From NCBI RefSeq assembly GCF_041154485.1, contig NZ_AP028669.1, positions 4,464,001 to 4,528,000 on the forward strand: 64,000 bases of DNA, written 5' to 3'. The notes under the pieces are model-generated. The model was not told the DNA's origin. It was given only the letters and a program-made list of their open reading frames with translations, and did no database searches. This document shows positions 1 through 11,506 of the stretch, piece by piece; the stretch's first letter is position 1; every line of letters starts with the position of its first letter. The translations under genes and the position numbers were made by a program. The DNA comes from Variovorax sp. V93. Its GTDB lineage: Bacteria > Pseudomonadota > Gammaproteobacteria > Burkholderiales > Burkholderiaceae_C.

Positions 1-1007
1 ACCCCAAGGCGCCACCCGACCTGCGCATCGCCTACGCGCGCGTGCTGGTCGAGAACCGGCGCTATGCGGATTCCACCGCGCAGCTGCAGGCGCTCACCGC
101 GGCGCGGCCCGAACTGGCCGAGCCCTGGCTGCTGCTCGGCAGCCTGCAGGCGCAGGCCCGGCAGGACGCGGCGGCCGAAACGTCGCTCAAGCGCTACATC
201 GAGCTGGCGGCCAACCAGAAAGACCCGGACGACCGCCAGCGCGGCACCACGCAGGCCTACCTCGTCCTCTCGCAGCTGGCGGAGCGCCGCAAGGACTTCA
301 CGGCCGCGGAGCGCTGGCTCGCACGCGTCGACAGCACCGACGACCTCGTGGTCGCGCAGACGCGCCGCGCGGGCCTGCTGGCGCGCCAGGGCAAGCTGCC
401 GCAGGCGCGCGAACTCGTGCGCGGCCTGCCCGAGCGCACGCCCGAAGACAAGAAGCAGAAATTCCTCGCCGAAGTACAGCTGCTGCGCGATGCCAAGCAG
501 TACCAGGCGGCCTACGACATGCTGGCGCAGGCTTCCGCCGCTGCCCCGAACGACAGCGACCTCGTCTACGACCAGGCCATGGTGGCCGAAAAGCTCAACC
601 GCCTCGACGAGATGGAGCGGCTGCTGCGCAAGCTGATCGAGCTCAAGCCCGAGAACCAGAACGCCTACAACGCGCTCGGCTACTCCTTTGCCGATCGCAA
701 GATCCGCCTCGACGAGGCCCGCACGCTGATCCAGAAGGCCGTGCAGCTGGCGCCTGAAGACCCGTTCATCGCGGACAGCCTGGGCTGGGTGGAATTCCGG
801 CTGGGCAACACGACCGAGGCCATTCGCATCCTCGAGACAGCCTACAAGACCCGGCCCGACCCGGAAATCGGCGCGCATTTCGGCGAGGTGCTCTGGGCCA
901 CCGGCCAGAAGGACCGTGCGGTCACGATCTGGAAGGAAGCCCTGCTGAGCGATGCCGAGAACGAGACCCTGCAGGAAACGCTCAAGCGCCTGCGGGTCAA
1001 GCCGTGA
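1..1007 (+). CDS. TPR repeat protein (5' end outside window)
   Basis: The reading frame is already open at the left edge, so the N-terminus is missing; about 335 residues are visible. The visible part is a run of helical TPR-like repeats, clearest in the last third around Asn-Ala-Tyr-Asn-Ala-Leu-Gly-Tyr-Ser and Pro-Phe-Ile-Ala-Asp-Ser-Leu-Gly-Trp. TPR proteins act as protein-interaction scaffolds; no catalytic domain is visible. The stop overlaps the GTG start of lolB by 4 bases, so the two are probably co-translated, and an envelope role is suggested by that neighbour only. The exact function cannot be read from the sequence. Confidence 0.85.
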   Translation, partial: PKAPPDLRIAYARVLVENRRYADSTAQLQALTAARPELAEPWLLLGSLQAQARQDAAAETSLKRYIELAANQKDPDDRQRGTTQAYLVLSQLAERRKDFTAAERWLARVDSTDDLVVAQTRRAGLLARQGKLPQARELVRGLPERTPEDKKQKFLAEVQLLRDAKQYQAAYDMLAQASAAAPNDSDLVYDQAMVAEKLNRLDEMERLLRKLIELKPENQNAYNALGYSFADRKIRLDEARTLIQKAVQLAPEDPFIADSLGWVEFRLGNTTEAIRILETAYKTRPDPEIGAHFGEVLWATGQKDRAVTIWKEALLSDAENETLQETLKRLRVKP

Positions 1008-1528
1008 GCGTGCCCGCCCCCCGCCTTGCCGACGGGGGCCGCCGCGCCCTCCTGCTCGCGGGCGGGGCCGCGCTGCTCTCGATCGCCGGCTGCGCCCAGC
1101 TGGCGGGCGGCTCCTCCGCACCCCGAAGCGCGGACAGCTGGAGCGGCCGCATGTCGCTGCGCATCGACAGCCAGCCGGTACAGACCTTCTCGGCATTGTT
1201 CGAATTGCGCGGCTCCCCCGAGGCGGGCGAGCTCTCGCTCACGAGCCCGATCGGCAGCACCCTGGCCCAGCTGCACTGGTCGCCCGGCGAAGCCCTGCTC
1301 AAGAATGGCAGCGAGATCCGGCGCTTCGACTCGGTCGATGCACTGATCGAGGCCGCCACCGGCGCGGCCATACCGGTCGGTGCGCTGTTCGGCTGGCTCG
1401 CGGGCCGCGACGAGCGCGTGCCCGGCTGGCGCCCCGACCTCGCGCAGGTTGCGAACGGCCGCCTGCAGGCCACCCGCGAGTCCCCCGGCCCCACGGCGGA
1501 CCTGCGCATCGTCTTCGAGCGGTCATGA
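1004..1528 (+). CDS. lolB: Outer membrane lipoprotein LolB
   Basis: LolB accepts lipoproteins from periplasmic LolA and inserts them into the outer membrane. The 174-residue product has a basic N-terminus, a hydrophobic stretch and a lipobox ending in Ser-Ile-Ala-Gly-Cys, with Cys30 as lipidation site. The mature part contains the family-like pattern Trp-Ser-Gly-Arg near residue 46 and Leu-Phe-Gly-Trp-Leu near 127. Start is GTG inside the stop of the TPR gene (GTGA), and the stop overlaps ispE (ATGA). The order TPR-lolB-ispE is typical of betaproteobacteria. It is slightly shorter than many LolB proteins, which run to about 190-200 residues. Confidence 0.88.
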   Translation: MSVPAPRLADGGRRALLLAGGAALLSIAGCAQLAGGSSAPRSADSWSGRMSLRIDSQPVQTFSALFELRGSPEAGELSLTSPIGSTLAQLHWSPGEALLKNGSEIRRFDSVDALIEAATGAAIPVGALFGWLAGRDERVPGWRPDLAQVANGRLQATRESPGPTADLRIVFERS

Positions 1529-2415
1529 AGGCGATCTACGACCTTCCCGCACCGGCCAAGCTCAACCTCTTCCTGCACATCACCGGCCGGCGCGAAGACG
1601 GCTACCACCTGCTGCAGTCGGTCTTCATGCTGATCGACTGGTGCGACACGCTCCACGTCGAACTCCGCAGCGACGGCCAGCTCAGCCGTGAAGACCTCAC
1701 GACCGAACTGCCGCCCGACGACCTCGTGCTGCGCGCGGCGCGGGCGCTGCAGGCGCATGCGGCGCCCGGCCAGGGCGCCCACATCGGCGTTGCCAAGCAG
1801 GTGCCGGCGCAGGCCGGCATGGGTGGCGGCTCCTCGGACGCCGCCACCTGCCTCTTGGCGCTGAACCGCCTGTGGGGGCTGAACCTGCCGCTCTCGCGCC
1901 TGGCCGAGATCGGCGTGAAACTCGGTGCCGACGTGCCCTTCTTCCTGGGCGGGCGCAATGCCTGGGTCGAGGGAATCGGCGAGAAAATCAGGCCCGTGGA
2001 CATCCCTTCCGCACGGTTCGTGGTGGCCAAGCCACCCCAGGGACTCGACACAAAGCTAATTTTTTCTGCGCCCGACCTTCAACGTGCCACTCCTGTTGCT
2101 ATAATCTCGGGCTTTGCTGCAGATAGCGAACAGCTTGAAGCCCCAAACCCCGAAAGCAGCGCTTTCAAGGTTTTCGACTTCGGCCACAACGACCTGCAGC
2201 CGGTTGCCCAGCGGCTTTGCCCCGCGGTCACCGACGCCATCGAATGGCTCGGCGCCCAAGGATTGAAAGCCCGGATGACCGGCTCGGGAAGTTCGGTTTT
2301 CGCGAAAATGCCGCAAGCGCCGCAGGAAGCGGAACTGGCAAAAGCCCCACCGGGCTGGCAGGTTCGCCAATGCAGCAACCTGGCCGTTCATCCACTTTGG
2401 GGATGGGCGACCTGA
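1525..2415 (+). CDS. ispE: 4-diphosphocytidyl-2-C-methyl-D-erythritol kinase
   Basis: IspE phosphorylates CDP-methylerythritol in the non-mevalonate isoprenoid pathway. The 296-residue protein starts with the family pattern Pro-Ala-Pro-Ala-Lys-Leu-Asn-Leu and has the GHMP ATP loop Gly-Met-Gly-Gly-Gly-Ser-Ser-Asp near residue 100 and a C-terminal Met-Thr-Gly-Ser-Gly-Ser-Ser motif. The ATG overlaps the lolB stop. An open frame extends upstream to 952 but only as a shadow of lolB. It is a little longer than the 283-residue E. coli enzyme. Residues about 180-215 are encoded by an AT-richer stretch with unusual codons and inverted repeats (roughly 2052-2180), which also carries a good extended -10 element. 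Confidence 0.95.
   Translation: MKAIYDLPAPAKLNLFLHITGRREDGYHLLQSVFMLIDWCDTLHVELRSDGQLSREDLTTELPPDDLVLRAARALQAHAAPGQGAHIGVAKQVPAQAGMGGGSSDAATCLLALNRLWGLNLPLSRLAEIGVKLGADVPFFLGGRNAWVEGIGEKIRPVDIPSARFVVAKPPQGLDTKLIFSAPDLQRATPVAIISGFAADSEQLEAPNPESSAFKVFDFGHNDLQPVAQRLCPAVTDAIEWLGAQGLKARMTGSGSSVFAKMPQAPQEAELAKAPPGWQVRQCSNLAVHPLWGWAT
2078..2105 (+). promoter_or_regulatory. Candidate promoter inside ispE
   Basis: An extended -10 element, TGCTATAAT, ends at 2105 with a consensus TATAAT. A weak -35-like TTCAAC lies at 2078-2083, 16 bases upstream. In E. coli the prs promoter lies inside ispE, so a promoter here reading into tRNA-Gln and prs is reasonable. The hexamer is striking in such GC-rich coding DNA. 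Activity is inferred. Confidence 0.45.
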
Positions 2416-2421
2416 AGATAG

Positions 2422-2441
2422 TCGGACTCTCATGGGTCCGA
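2422..2441 (+). other. Small inverted repeat after ispE
   Basis: TCGGAC at 2422-2427 pairs exactly with GTCCGA at 2436-2441, eight bases apart, starting seven bases after the ispE stop. No T-run follows, so it is a weak terminator candidate at best. It could also be an RNA hairpin or protein site ahead of the tRNA. Confidence 0.3.
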
Positions 2442-2481
2442 TGCGACATATCGGTTTGTGGCGAAAGCCATCGACCCGTGT

Positions 2482-2558
2482 AGGGGAGTCGCCAAGCTGG
2501 TTAAGGCACTGGATTTTGATTCCAGCATGCAAAGGTTCGAATCCTTTCTCCCCTGCCA
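2482..2558 (+). tRNA. trnQ: tRNA-Gln (anticodon TTG)
   Basis: A full cloverleaf can be folded. The acceptor stem AGGGGAG pairs with CTCCCCT. The anticodon stem CTGGA/TCCAG encloses loop TTTTGAT, giving anticodon TTG. The T stem AAAGG/CCTTT encloses TTCGAAT. A discriminator G is followed by an encoded CCA. The gene sits between ispE and prs, a place where tRNA-Gln commonly occurs in betaproteobacteria. Confidence 0.97.
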
Positions 2559-2568
2559 AACTCTTCAA

Positions 2569-2599
2569 ACTGCGGCCCACCGGCCGCAGTGCTTCTTTT
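2569..2599 (+). terminator. Rho-independent terminator after tRNA-Gln
   Basis: A 9-bp stem (ACTGCGGCC with GGCCGCAGT) with a 4-base loop is followed by GCTTCTTTT. It begins 11 bases after the tRNA 3' end. If efficient, prs would need read-through or its own promoter in the roughly 100 bases before its ATG. Confidence 0.7.
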
Positions 2600-2698
2600 G
2601 CAGCATGCCCGCTGCAATAATCGGTGGCCCTCGGGCTGCCACGACTCGAACTCTTTGGCGGCTTCCTAAAAGCCAATTCGCACTGCCGGGACGCGCTC

Positions 2699-3670
2699 AT
2701 GCAGGCTAATCACCCTGATTTCATGGTTTTCACCGGCAACGCCAATCCTGGCCTCGCCGCAGAAATCGCGCAGAACCTCGGTACCTCGCTGGGTGCCGCG
2801 CGCGTTGGACGCTTCTCCGACGGCGAAGTCACCGTCGAGATCAACCAGAACGTCCGGGCGCGCGACGTGTTCGTGGTGCAGTCGACCTGCGCTCCGACCA
2901 ACGAGAACCTGATGGAACTGCTGATCATGGTCGACGCGCTCAAGCGCGCCTCGGCCGAGCGGATCAGCGCGGTGATTCCCTACTACGGCTATGCCCGCCA
3001 GGACCGCCGCCCGCGTTCGAGCCGCGTGCCGATCTCGGCCAAGGTGGTGGCCAACCTGCTCGAAACCGTGGGCGTCGAGCGCGTGCTCACGATGGACCTG
3101 CACGCCGACCAGATCCAGGGCTTCTTCGACATTCCGGTCGACAACATCTATGCCTCGCCGGTGCTGCTGGGCGACCTGCGCCAGAAGAACTACGAAGACC
3201 TGATCGTGGTCTCGCCCGACGTCGGCGGCGTGGTGCGCGCCCGCGCGCTGGCCAAGCAACTGAACTGCGACCTCGCCATCATCGACAAGCGCCGTCCCAA
3301 GGCCAACGTGAGCGAGGTCATGAATGTGATCGGCGAAATCGACGGCCGCAACTGCGTGATCATGGACGACATGATCGACACCGCCGGCACGCTCGTGAAG
3401 GCGGCCGAAGTGCTCAAGGAGCGCGGTGCGAAAAGCGTCTACGCCTATTGCACGCACCCGATCTTCTCGGGCCCGGCCATCGAGCGCATCACCCACTCCG
3501 CGCTCGACGAAGTGGTCGTGACCAACACCATTCCCCTCTCCGACAGCGCCCTGGCGTGCGGAAAGGTCCGCCAGCTCTCAGTGGCACCGCTGATCGCCGA
3601 GACGATCCAGCGCATTGCCAAGGGCGAGTCGGTCATGAGTTTGTTCTCGGACCAGGACAACCTGTTCTGA
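2699..3670 (+). CDS. prs: Ribose-phosphate pyrophosphokinase
   Basis: Prs makes PRPP from ribose 5-phosphate and ATP for nucleotide, histidine and tryptophan synthesis. The 323-residue protein matches the family throughout: Gly-Arg-Phe-Ser-Asp-Gly-Glu near residue 40, Ser-Thr-Cys-Ala-Pro-Thr-Asn, Tyr-Ala-Arg-Gln-Asp-Arg-Arg near 105, and the PRPP-binding loop Asp-Asp-Met-Ile-Asp-Thr-Ala-Gly-Thr near 225. The ATG at 2699 gives the expected N-terminus just ahead of the conserved Phe-Thr-Gly-Asn-Ala. The frame extends upstream to 2624, but those residues are not family-like. No strong Shine-Dalgarno sequence is visible. A hairpin follows before rplY. Confidence 0.97.
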   Translation: MQANHPDFMVFTGNANPGLAAEIAQNLGTSLGAARVGRFSDGEVTVEINQNVRARDVFVVQSTCAPTNENLMELLIMVDALKRASAERISAVIPYYGYARQDRRPRSSRVPISAKVVANLLETVGVERVLTMDLHADQIQGFFDIPVDNIYASPVLLGDLRQKNYEDLIVVSPDVGGVVRARALAKQLNCDLAIIDKRRPKANVSEVMNVIGEIDGRNCVIMDDMIDTAGTLVKAAEVLKERGAKSVYAYCTHPIFSGPAIERITHSALDEVVVTNTIPLSDSALACGKVRQLSVAPLIAETIQRIAKGESVMSLFSDQDNLF

Positions 3671-3684
3671 TCCAGGCAAAAAGC

Positions 3685-3722
3685 GGGCGCCACCTTCCTT
3701 TTTTCGGAATGGCGCCCTTGTT
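3685..3722 (+). terminator. Hairpin between prs and rplY
   Basis: GGGCGCCA at 3685-3692 pairs with TGGCGCCC at 3710-3717, with extra TCC/GGA pairing inside and a T-rich loop. Only a short TTGTT tail follows, so it may terminate partially or attenuate transcription into rplY. Confidence 0.5.
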
Positions 3723-3767
3723 GAACCGGAGTCGCACTGGTCGCGGTGGACTCCTACAGGAGTAGTT

Positions 3768-4436
3768 ATGAAATTCGTCGCTTTTGAGCGCGCCAAGCAG
3801 GGCACGGGTGCGAGCCGCCGTCTCCGCATCTCGGGCAAGACGCCCGGTATCGTCTACGGTGGTGAAGGCAAGCCCCAGCTGATCGAGCTCGATCACAACG
3901 CGCTGTGGCACGCCCTCAAGAAGGAAGCCTTCCACTCGTCGATCCTCGAAATGGAACTCGGCGGCGCCACCAGCAAGGTGCTGCTGCGCGACGTGCAGTA
4001 CCACCCGTTCCGCCAGCTGGTGCAGCACATCGACTTCCAGCGCGTCGACGCCAAGACCCGCATGCACATGAAGGTGCCGCTTCACTACAAGGGTGAAGAA
4101 GAGTCCGACGCCGTCAAGCTCGACCACAACCTCGTGACCCACGTCATGAACGAACTCGAAGTCAGCTGCCTGCCGGCCGACCTCCCCGAGTTCATCGAGG
4201 TGGACCTCTCGAGCCTCAAGAAGAACGCCACGCTGCACGTGAGCGACATCAAGCTGCCCAAGGGCGTGAAGTTCGTGAGCCACGGCAAGCTGAACCCCGT
4301 CATCGTGTCGGCCGTGCCGCCGCTGGTCTCCGAAGAGCCGGCCCCCGCCGCCGAAGGTGCAGCACCTGCCGAAGGCGCAGCAGCAGCCGGTGGCAAGCCT
4401 GCCGCCAAGACGGCAAAGCCCGCCGCGAAGAAGTAA
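3768..4436 (+). CDS. rplY: 50S ribosomal protein L25 (Ctc family)
   Basis: L25 binds 5S rRNA in the large ribosomal subunit. At 222 residues this is the long Ctc/TL5 form: an N-terminal 5S-binding domain with Gly-Thr-Gly-Ala-Ser-Arg-Arg-Leu-Arg and Pro-Gly-Ile-Val-Tyr-Gly, a beta-rich second domain, and a C-terminal tail of Ala, Pro and Lys from about residue 185. A clear AGGAG at 3758-3762 fixes the ATG. It sits between prs and pth, a classic order. The low-complexity tail is a species-variable extension. A strong terminator follows directly. Confidence 0.96.
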   Translation: MKFVAFERAKQGTGASRRLRISGKTPGIVYGGEGKPQLIELDHNALWHALKKEAFHSSILEMELGGATSKVLLRDVQYHPFRQLVQHIDFQRVDAKTRMHMKVPLHYKGEEESDAVKLDHNLVTHVMNELEVSCLPADLPEFIEVDLSSLKKNATLHVSDIKLPKGVKFVSHGKLNPVIVSAVPPLVSEEPAPAAEGAAPAEGAAAAGGKPAAKTAKPAAKK

Positions 4437-4452
4437 TTTCCCTCGCGTCCCT

Positions 4453-4488
4453 GCAGAAGGCCCGCCTCGTGCGGGCCTTCTGCTTTTT
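4453..4488 (+). terminator. Strong rho-independent terminator after rplY
   Basis: A perfect 13-bp stem (4453-4465 with 4471-4483) and a 5-base loop are followed by TTTTT. It ends only 22 bases before the pth ATG, so pth must have its own promoter in that gap. Confidence 0.9.
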
Positions 4489-4497
4489 GGGCGGCGA

Positions 4498-4503
4498 GAT
4501 AAT
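4498..4503 (+). promoter_or_regulatory. Putative -10 of pth (leaderless type)
   Basis: GATAAT is followed by seven bases and then the pth ATG, with no Shine-Dalgarno sequence. It lies just past the rplY terminator, so a promoter is required here. The usual -10 to +1 spacing would put the transcript start at or next to the A of ATG. No good -35 is visible. Confidence 0.5.
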
Positions 4504-4510
4504 TCCCCTC

Positions 4511-5143
4511 ATGATCAAGCTGTTTGTCGGCCTCGGGAATCCGGGGCCTGAATACGAAGCCACCCGGCACAACGCGGGCTTCTGGTGGATCGACGCCCTG
4601 GCGCGCGACTGGAAGCTCAACCTCGTGCCCGAGCGCAGCTACCACGGCCTTGCGGCGCGCGCGAACATCGACGGGCAAAGCGTCTGGCTGCTGGAGCCGC
4701 AGACCTTCATGAACCTGTCGGGCAAATCGGTGGGCGCGCTTGCGCGCTTCTTCAAGATCGCGCCCGAGGAAATCCTCGTGGTGCACGACGAGCTCGACGT
4801 GGTGCCCGGCCAGGCCAAGCTCAAGTTCGGCGGCAGCCATGCGGGCCACAACGGCCTGCGCGACATCCATGCGCAGCTGGGCACCGGCGACTACTGGCGC
4901 CTGCGCCTGGGCATCGGACACCCCGGCGTGAAGTCGGAGGTCATCAACTGGGTGCTCAAGAAGCCGCTCAAGGAACAGCGCGAAGCCATCGAGGACGCGA
5001 TCGTGCGCACGCTGCACGCGGCGCCCGCGCTGGTGGCGGGCGAAATGGAAAAAGCCACCTTGATCATCCACACGAGCAAACCGCCCCGGCCCAAACCGCC
5101 GCGGCGGGAGCCCGGCGACGGAGGCACACCCGCTACAGCCTAG
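4511..5143 (+). CDS. pth: Peptidyl-tRNA hydrolase
   Basis: Pth releases peptides from tRNAs dropped by stalled ribosomes. The 210-residue protein has the expected catalytic residues: Asn10 and His20 in Gly-Leu-Gly-Asn-Pro and Thr-Arg-His-Asn-Ala-Gly-Phe, the aspartate in His-Asp-Glu-Leu-Asp near residue 95, and Gly-His-Asn-Gly-Leu near 117. A basic, proline-rich tail follows residue 190. The ATG at 4511 gives the standard N-terminus; the frame upstream overlaps the rplY terminator and is not used. The start lacks a Shine-Dalgarno sequence and follows a -10-like hexamer by seven bases. Confidence 0.97.
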   Translation: MIKLFVGLGNPGPEYEATRHNAGFWWIDALARDWKLNLVPERSYHGLAARANIDGQSVWLLEPQTFMNLSGKSVGALARFFKIAPEEILVVHDELDVVPGQAKLKFGGSHAGHNGLRDIHAQLGTGDYWRLRLGIGHPGVKSEVINWVLKKPLKEQREAIEDAIVRTLHAAPALVAGEMEKATLIIHTSKPPRPKPPRREPGDGGTPATA

Positions 5144-5194
5144 TCAGCCGGCCACGAGAGCGCGGGAGAGAAAAGAAAAGGGAGAGAAAAAGAA

Positions 5195-7860
<2,666 letters not shown>

Positions 7861-7865
7861 GCGAT

Positions 7866-8855
7866 ATGCCTCTTCTCGAAGTCCAGGACCTGCATGTCAA
7901 ACTGCAAACGCAGCGCGGCCCCGCCGAGGCCGTGCGCGGCATCGGCTTCACGCTCGAGCGCGGCGAAACGCTGGGCATCGTGGGCGAGTCGGGCTGCGGC
8001 AAGTCGATCACGGTGATGTCGCTGATGGGCCTGTTGCCGTCGACCGCCGAGGTCAGCGGCAGCATCCGCTTCGACGGCGCCGAGCTCGTCGGCCGCGACG
8101 AAAAAGCCATGTGCCAGATCCGCGGCAACCGCATCGGCATGATCTTCCAGGAGCCGATGACGGCGCTGAACCCGGTGCACACCATTGCGCGGCAGGTCGG
8201 CGAGCCGCTGCGGCTGCACCGCGGGCTCACGGGCGCCGCAGCGCGCAAGGAAGTGCTGGCGCTGCTCGAGCGCGTGGGCATTCCCGATGCGGCTTCGCGG
8301 CTCGATGCCTATCCGCACCAGTTCTCGGGCGGGCAGCGCCAGCGCATCGGCATCGCCATGGCGCTGGCCTGCGGCCCCGACCTGCTGATTGCCGACGAGC
8401 CCACCACGGCGCTGGACGTCACCATCCAGAAGCAGATCCTCGAACTGATCCAGGGCCTGGTCGCGGAGCGCGGCATGGCACTGATCCTGATCTCGCACGA
8501 CCTGGGCGTGATTGCGCAGAGCGTCTCGAAGATGCTGGTGATGTACGGCGGCAGCGTGGTCGAGAGCGGCCCGACCGAAACCGTGTTCGCCGAGCGCGCG
8601 CATCCCTATACGCAGGGCCTGTTCGCGGCGCGGCCGGCGCTCGGCGCGCCGCGCGGCATTCGCCTGGCCACCATCCGGGGCAGCGTGCCCGAACTGGTCG
8701 ACCTGCCGCCGGGCTGCCCTTTTGCGGGCCGCTGCAAGTACACGGTCGATGCCTGCCACACGATGCGGCCGCCACCCACCGTGCTGCGGCACGCGCACGC
8801 GGTGCGCTGCATCCGGCTCGAGGAAATTGCCGCAGAAGGCGCCCTGGCACCATGA
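7866..8855 (+). CDS. ABC peptide-type importer, ATPase 1 (DppD-like)
   Basis: ATP-binding subunit, 329 residues. Walker A is Gly-Glu-Ser-Gly-Cys-Gly-Lys-Ser near residue 45, the signature is Phe-Ser-Gly-Gly-Gln-Arg-Gln-Arg near 155, Walker B ends in Ala-Asp-Glu-Pro, and the switch histidine is in Ser-His-Asp-Leu-Gly. The C-terminal oligopeptide-family domain has Cys-Pro-Phe-Ala-Gly-Arg-Cys, typical of DppD/OppD. It starts five bases after the second permease and overlaps the next ATPase by ATGA. Confidence 0.94.
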   Translation: MPLLEVQDLHVKLQTQRGPAEAVRGIGFTLERGETLGIVGESGCGKSITVMSLMGLLPSTAEVSGSIRFDGAELVGRDEKAMCQIRGNRIGMIFQEPMTALNPVHTIARQVGEPLRLHRGLTGAAARKEVLALLERVGIPDAASRLDAYPHQFSGGQRQRIGIAMALACGPDLLIADEPTTALDVTIQKQILELIQGLVAERGMALILISHDLGVIAQSVSKMLVMYGGSVVESGPTETVFAERAHPYTQGLFAARPALGAPRGIRLATIRGSVPELVDLPPGCPFAGRCKYTVDACHTMRPPPTVLRHAHAVRCIRLEEIAAEGALAP

Positions 8856-9682
8856 ATCAGCCCACCAGCACGCAGCCCCTGCTCGAGGTGACGGACCTTG
8901 TTCGCCACTACGCCCTGCCGCGCGAAAAGCTCTTCGGGCCGCCGCCGCTGGTGAAGGCGCTCAACGGCGTCAGCTTCAGCGTCGCAGCGGGCCGCAGCCT
9001 GGGCATCGTGGGCGAATCGGGCTCGGGCAAGTCGACCATCGCACGCCTGGTGATGGCGCTCGACACGCCCACCTCGGGCAGCGTGCGCATGCTGGGCCGC
9101 GACCTGCATCGGTTGCCCAAGGGCGAGCTGCGCACGGCGCGGCGCGACTTCCAGATGGTGTTCCAGGACCCCTACGGCTCGCTCGATCCGCGCCAGACCG
9201 TGGCGCGCATCGTCGCCGAGCCACTCGAAGCGCTGGCCGAATCCAGCCGCGCCGAGCAGCGCGAGCGCGCCTCCGAGGCGCTGGCCGCCGTGGGCCTGCG
9301 CACCACCGACATGGACAAGTACCCGCACGAATTCTCGGGCGGGCAGCGCCAGCGCATCGCGATTGCGCGCGCGCTCATCACGCGGCCCAAGCTCATCGTG
9401 GCCGACGAGCCCGTGAGCGCGCTCGACGTGTCGGTGCAGGCCCAGGTGCTCAACCTCATGCAGGACCTGCAGCAGCAGTTCGGCGTGAGCTACCTGCTCA
9501 TCAGCCACGACCTTGCGGTGGTGAACCATCTGTGCGACGAGGTCTGCGTGGTGTGGAAAGGCAAGATCGTCGAGCAGGGCCCGCCCGGCGAGCTGTTCCG
9601 CCATGCGCAGCATCCGTACACGCGCACGCTGCTCGAGGCGGTGCCGCGCACGCCCGCCGGCGGCACGCTGCTGGCGGCCTGA
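8852..9682 (+). CDS. ABC peptide-type importer, ATPase 2 (DppF-like)
   Basis: Second ATP-binding subunit, 276 residues, of the DppF/OppF type. Walker A is Gly-Glu-Ser-Gly-Ser-Gly-Lys-Ser near residue 55, the signature Phe-Ser-Gly-Gly-Gln-Arg-Gln-Arg is near 161, and Walker B is followed by Asp-Glu-Pro-Val-Ser-Ala-Leu-Asp. It ends soon after His-Pro-Tyr-Thr, without the longer C-terminal domain of the first ATPase. It is translationally coupled to ATPase 1. A 134-base gap separates it from the first binding protein. Confidence 0.94.
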   Translation: MNQPTSTQPLLEVTDLVRHYALPREKLFGPPPLVKALNGVSFSVAAGRSLGIVGESGSGKSTIARLVMALDTPTSGSVRMLGRDLHRLPKGELRTARRDFQMVFQDPYGSLDPRQTVARIVAEPLEALAESSRAEQRERASEALAAVGLRTTDMDKYPHEFSGGQRQRIAIARALITRPKLIVADEPVSALDVSVQAQVLNLMQDLQQQFGVSYLLISHDLAVVNHLCDEVCVVWKGKIVEQGPPGELFRHAQHPYTRTLLEAVPRTPAGGTLLAA

Positions 9683-9816
9683 ACACTCCGCCGGGCGGTG
9701 GCCTGACATCGAAGCTTCGCGCGCCGACTCTAGGATGAGTGGGTCATAAGCATCTGGTTGCGCGGCCGCCCTCTCTCGCGCAAGATGCCTGCCGCTTGTT
9801 CCGAGGACGCCGCTTC

Positions 9817-11301
9817 ATGCTCAAACGACGCACCCTGCTCGCCACCGGGGCCGCAGCCCTGGCGCTGCCTGCAACCGCCTTCGCGCAAAGAAAAAAGGAC
9901 GCGCTGGTGCTGGCGCTCACGCTGGAGCCCACCGGGCTCGACCCCACGGCCAAGGCCGGTGCCGAGATTGCAGAGGTGGTTCTCTACAACGTCTTCGAGA
10001 CGCTCACGAAGATCAATTCCGACGGCAGCGTTTCGCCCCTGCTGGCCGAGCGCTGGGAAGTCTCGCCCGACCTCAAGACCTGCACCTTCCAGCTGCGGCG
10101 CGGCGTGAAGTTCCACAACGGCGAGCCCTTCGACGCGAACACCGTCAAGTTCTCGTTCGACCGCGCCGCTGCGGCCAACAGCACCAACAAGGACAAGCGC
10201 ACCTTCACCAACATCGCCACGCAGGTGGTCGACCAGCACACGGTGGTGCTGATCAGCAAGGAGATCGAGCCCGAGCTGCTCTTCCTGCTGGGCCAGGCCT
10301 CGGCCATCATGGTCGAGCCCAAGACGGTGGAGACGAACGCCGTCAAGCCCGTGGGCACCGGCCCCTACCGGCTCGACGGCTGGGCCAAGGGCTCGGCCAT
10401 CGTGCTCGCCAAGTGGGAGGGGTACCGCAACGCCGACGCGGTGCAGATCCGCAAGGCGAGCTTCCGCTTCATTTCCGAGCCGGCCGCACAGGCGACGGCA
10501 TTGCTCTCGGGCGACGTCGACCTGTTCCCGCACGCCTCGGTCTCGCGCAGCCTGCCGCAGTTCCAGAACGACAAGCGCTTCCAGGTGCTGTTCAATGCCT
10601 CGCGCGGCAAGACCATCCTGGCCATCAACAACAGGCGCAAGCCGCTCGACGACGTGCGCGTGCGCCGCGCGATTGCCGCGGCCATCGACCGCAAGGCGGT
10701 GATCGAGGCCGCCGCGGACGGCCGCGGCGTGCCCATCGGCAGCCACTACGTGCCGGGCGCGCCGGGCTACGTCGACACCACGGGCATCAACCCCTACAAC
10801 GTCGAGAAGGCGAAGCAGCTCCTGGCCGAGGCAGGCGTGAAGACGCCGCTCGAACTCGAGCTGGTGCTGCCGCCCCCGCCCTATGCGCGGCAGGGCGGCG
10901 AGCTCATTGCCGCGCAACTGGCCAAGGTGGGCATCGTCGCCAGGATCCAGAACGTCGAGTGGGCGCAGTGGATCAGCGGCACCTACGGCAACAAGAACTA
11001 CGACCTCTCGCTGATCCTGCACGTGGAACCCTTCGACCTCGTGAACTACACCAAGCCCGAGTACTACTGGGGCTACCAGTCGGCCAGGTTCAACGAGGTG
11101 TTCGACAAGGCGCGCAACAGCGCGCGCACCGCCGACCGGCTGCGCTACCTGGGCGATGCGCAGCGCCTGCTGGCCGAGGACGCGGCCAATGTCTTCCTCT
11201 ACCAGCCGCAGTTCATCACGGTGGCGGCGCGCGGCCTGCGCGGGCTCTGGAAGGACACGCCGATCTTCGTCAACGACATCGCCGCGCTCTCCTGGAGCTG
11301 A
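9817..11301 (+). CDS. Solute-binding protein of peptide-type importer, copy 1
   Basis: Periplasmic binding protein of family SBP_bac_5, 494 residues. A signal peptide with Arg-Arg-Thr-Leu-Leu (possibly Tat) ends at Ala-Phe-Ala-Gln. The mature protein has the family features Leu-Glu-Pro-Thr-Gly-Leu-Asp-Pro, Leu-Ala-Glu-Arg-Trp-Glu-Val-Ser and Phe-His-Asn-Gly-Glu-Pro-Phe. The ATG at 9817 follows GAGG and gives a proper signal; the frame extends upstream to 9739. It is closely related to the next gene over the full length, so the pair is a tandem duplication. The ligand is unknown; the downstream amidase hints at an amide or peptide-like compound. Confidence 0.93.
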   Translation: MLKRRTLLATGAAALALPATAFAQRKKDALVLALTLEPTGLDPTAKAGAEIAEVVLYNVFETLTKINSDGSVSPLLAERWEVSPDLKTCTFQLRRGVKFHNGEPFDANTVKFSFDRAAAANSTNKDKRTFTNIATQVVDQHTVVLISKEIEPELLFLLGQASAIMVEPKTVETNAVKPVGTGPYRLDGWAKGSAIVLAKWEGYRNADAVQIRKASFRFISEPAAQATALLSGDVDLFPHASVSRSLPQFQNDKRFQVLFNASRGKTILAINNRRKPLDDVRVRRAIAAAIDRKAVIEAAADGRGVPIGSHYVPGAPGYVDTTGINPYNVEKAKQLLAEAGVKTPLELELVLPPPPYARQGGELIAAQLAKVGIVARIQNVEWAQWISGTYGNKNYDLSLILHVEPFDLVNYTKPEYYWGYQSARFNEVFDKARNSARTADRLRYLGDAQRLLAEDAANVFLYQPQFITVAARGLRGLWKDTPIFVNDIAALSWS

Positions 11302-11506
11302 GGTCCGGCATCCGGGAACGTCCCGAGGAAAAAGCCCCTGCGCGGCCCAGCGCCAAAGCCTGCGCTGCGAGAGAATGGCTCGCTGCCCGCGCGTGGCATC
11401 TTTCGTGCTGCGTGTCCTTCCTTCGTGCCGCCGCGCCTCCAATCGGGGCGCGCCGCGCATGGGAAGCAGCCATTCGCACCCATCGTTTTTCCGGAGATCA
11501 CAACGT

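Noticed and set aside
952..1524. Upstream extension of the ispE frame to an alternative start at 952
   Set aside because: The extra residues overlap lolB in another frame and are not IspE-like; the ATG overlapping the lolB stop gives the normal start.
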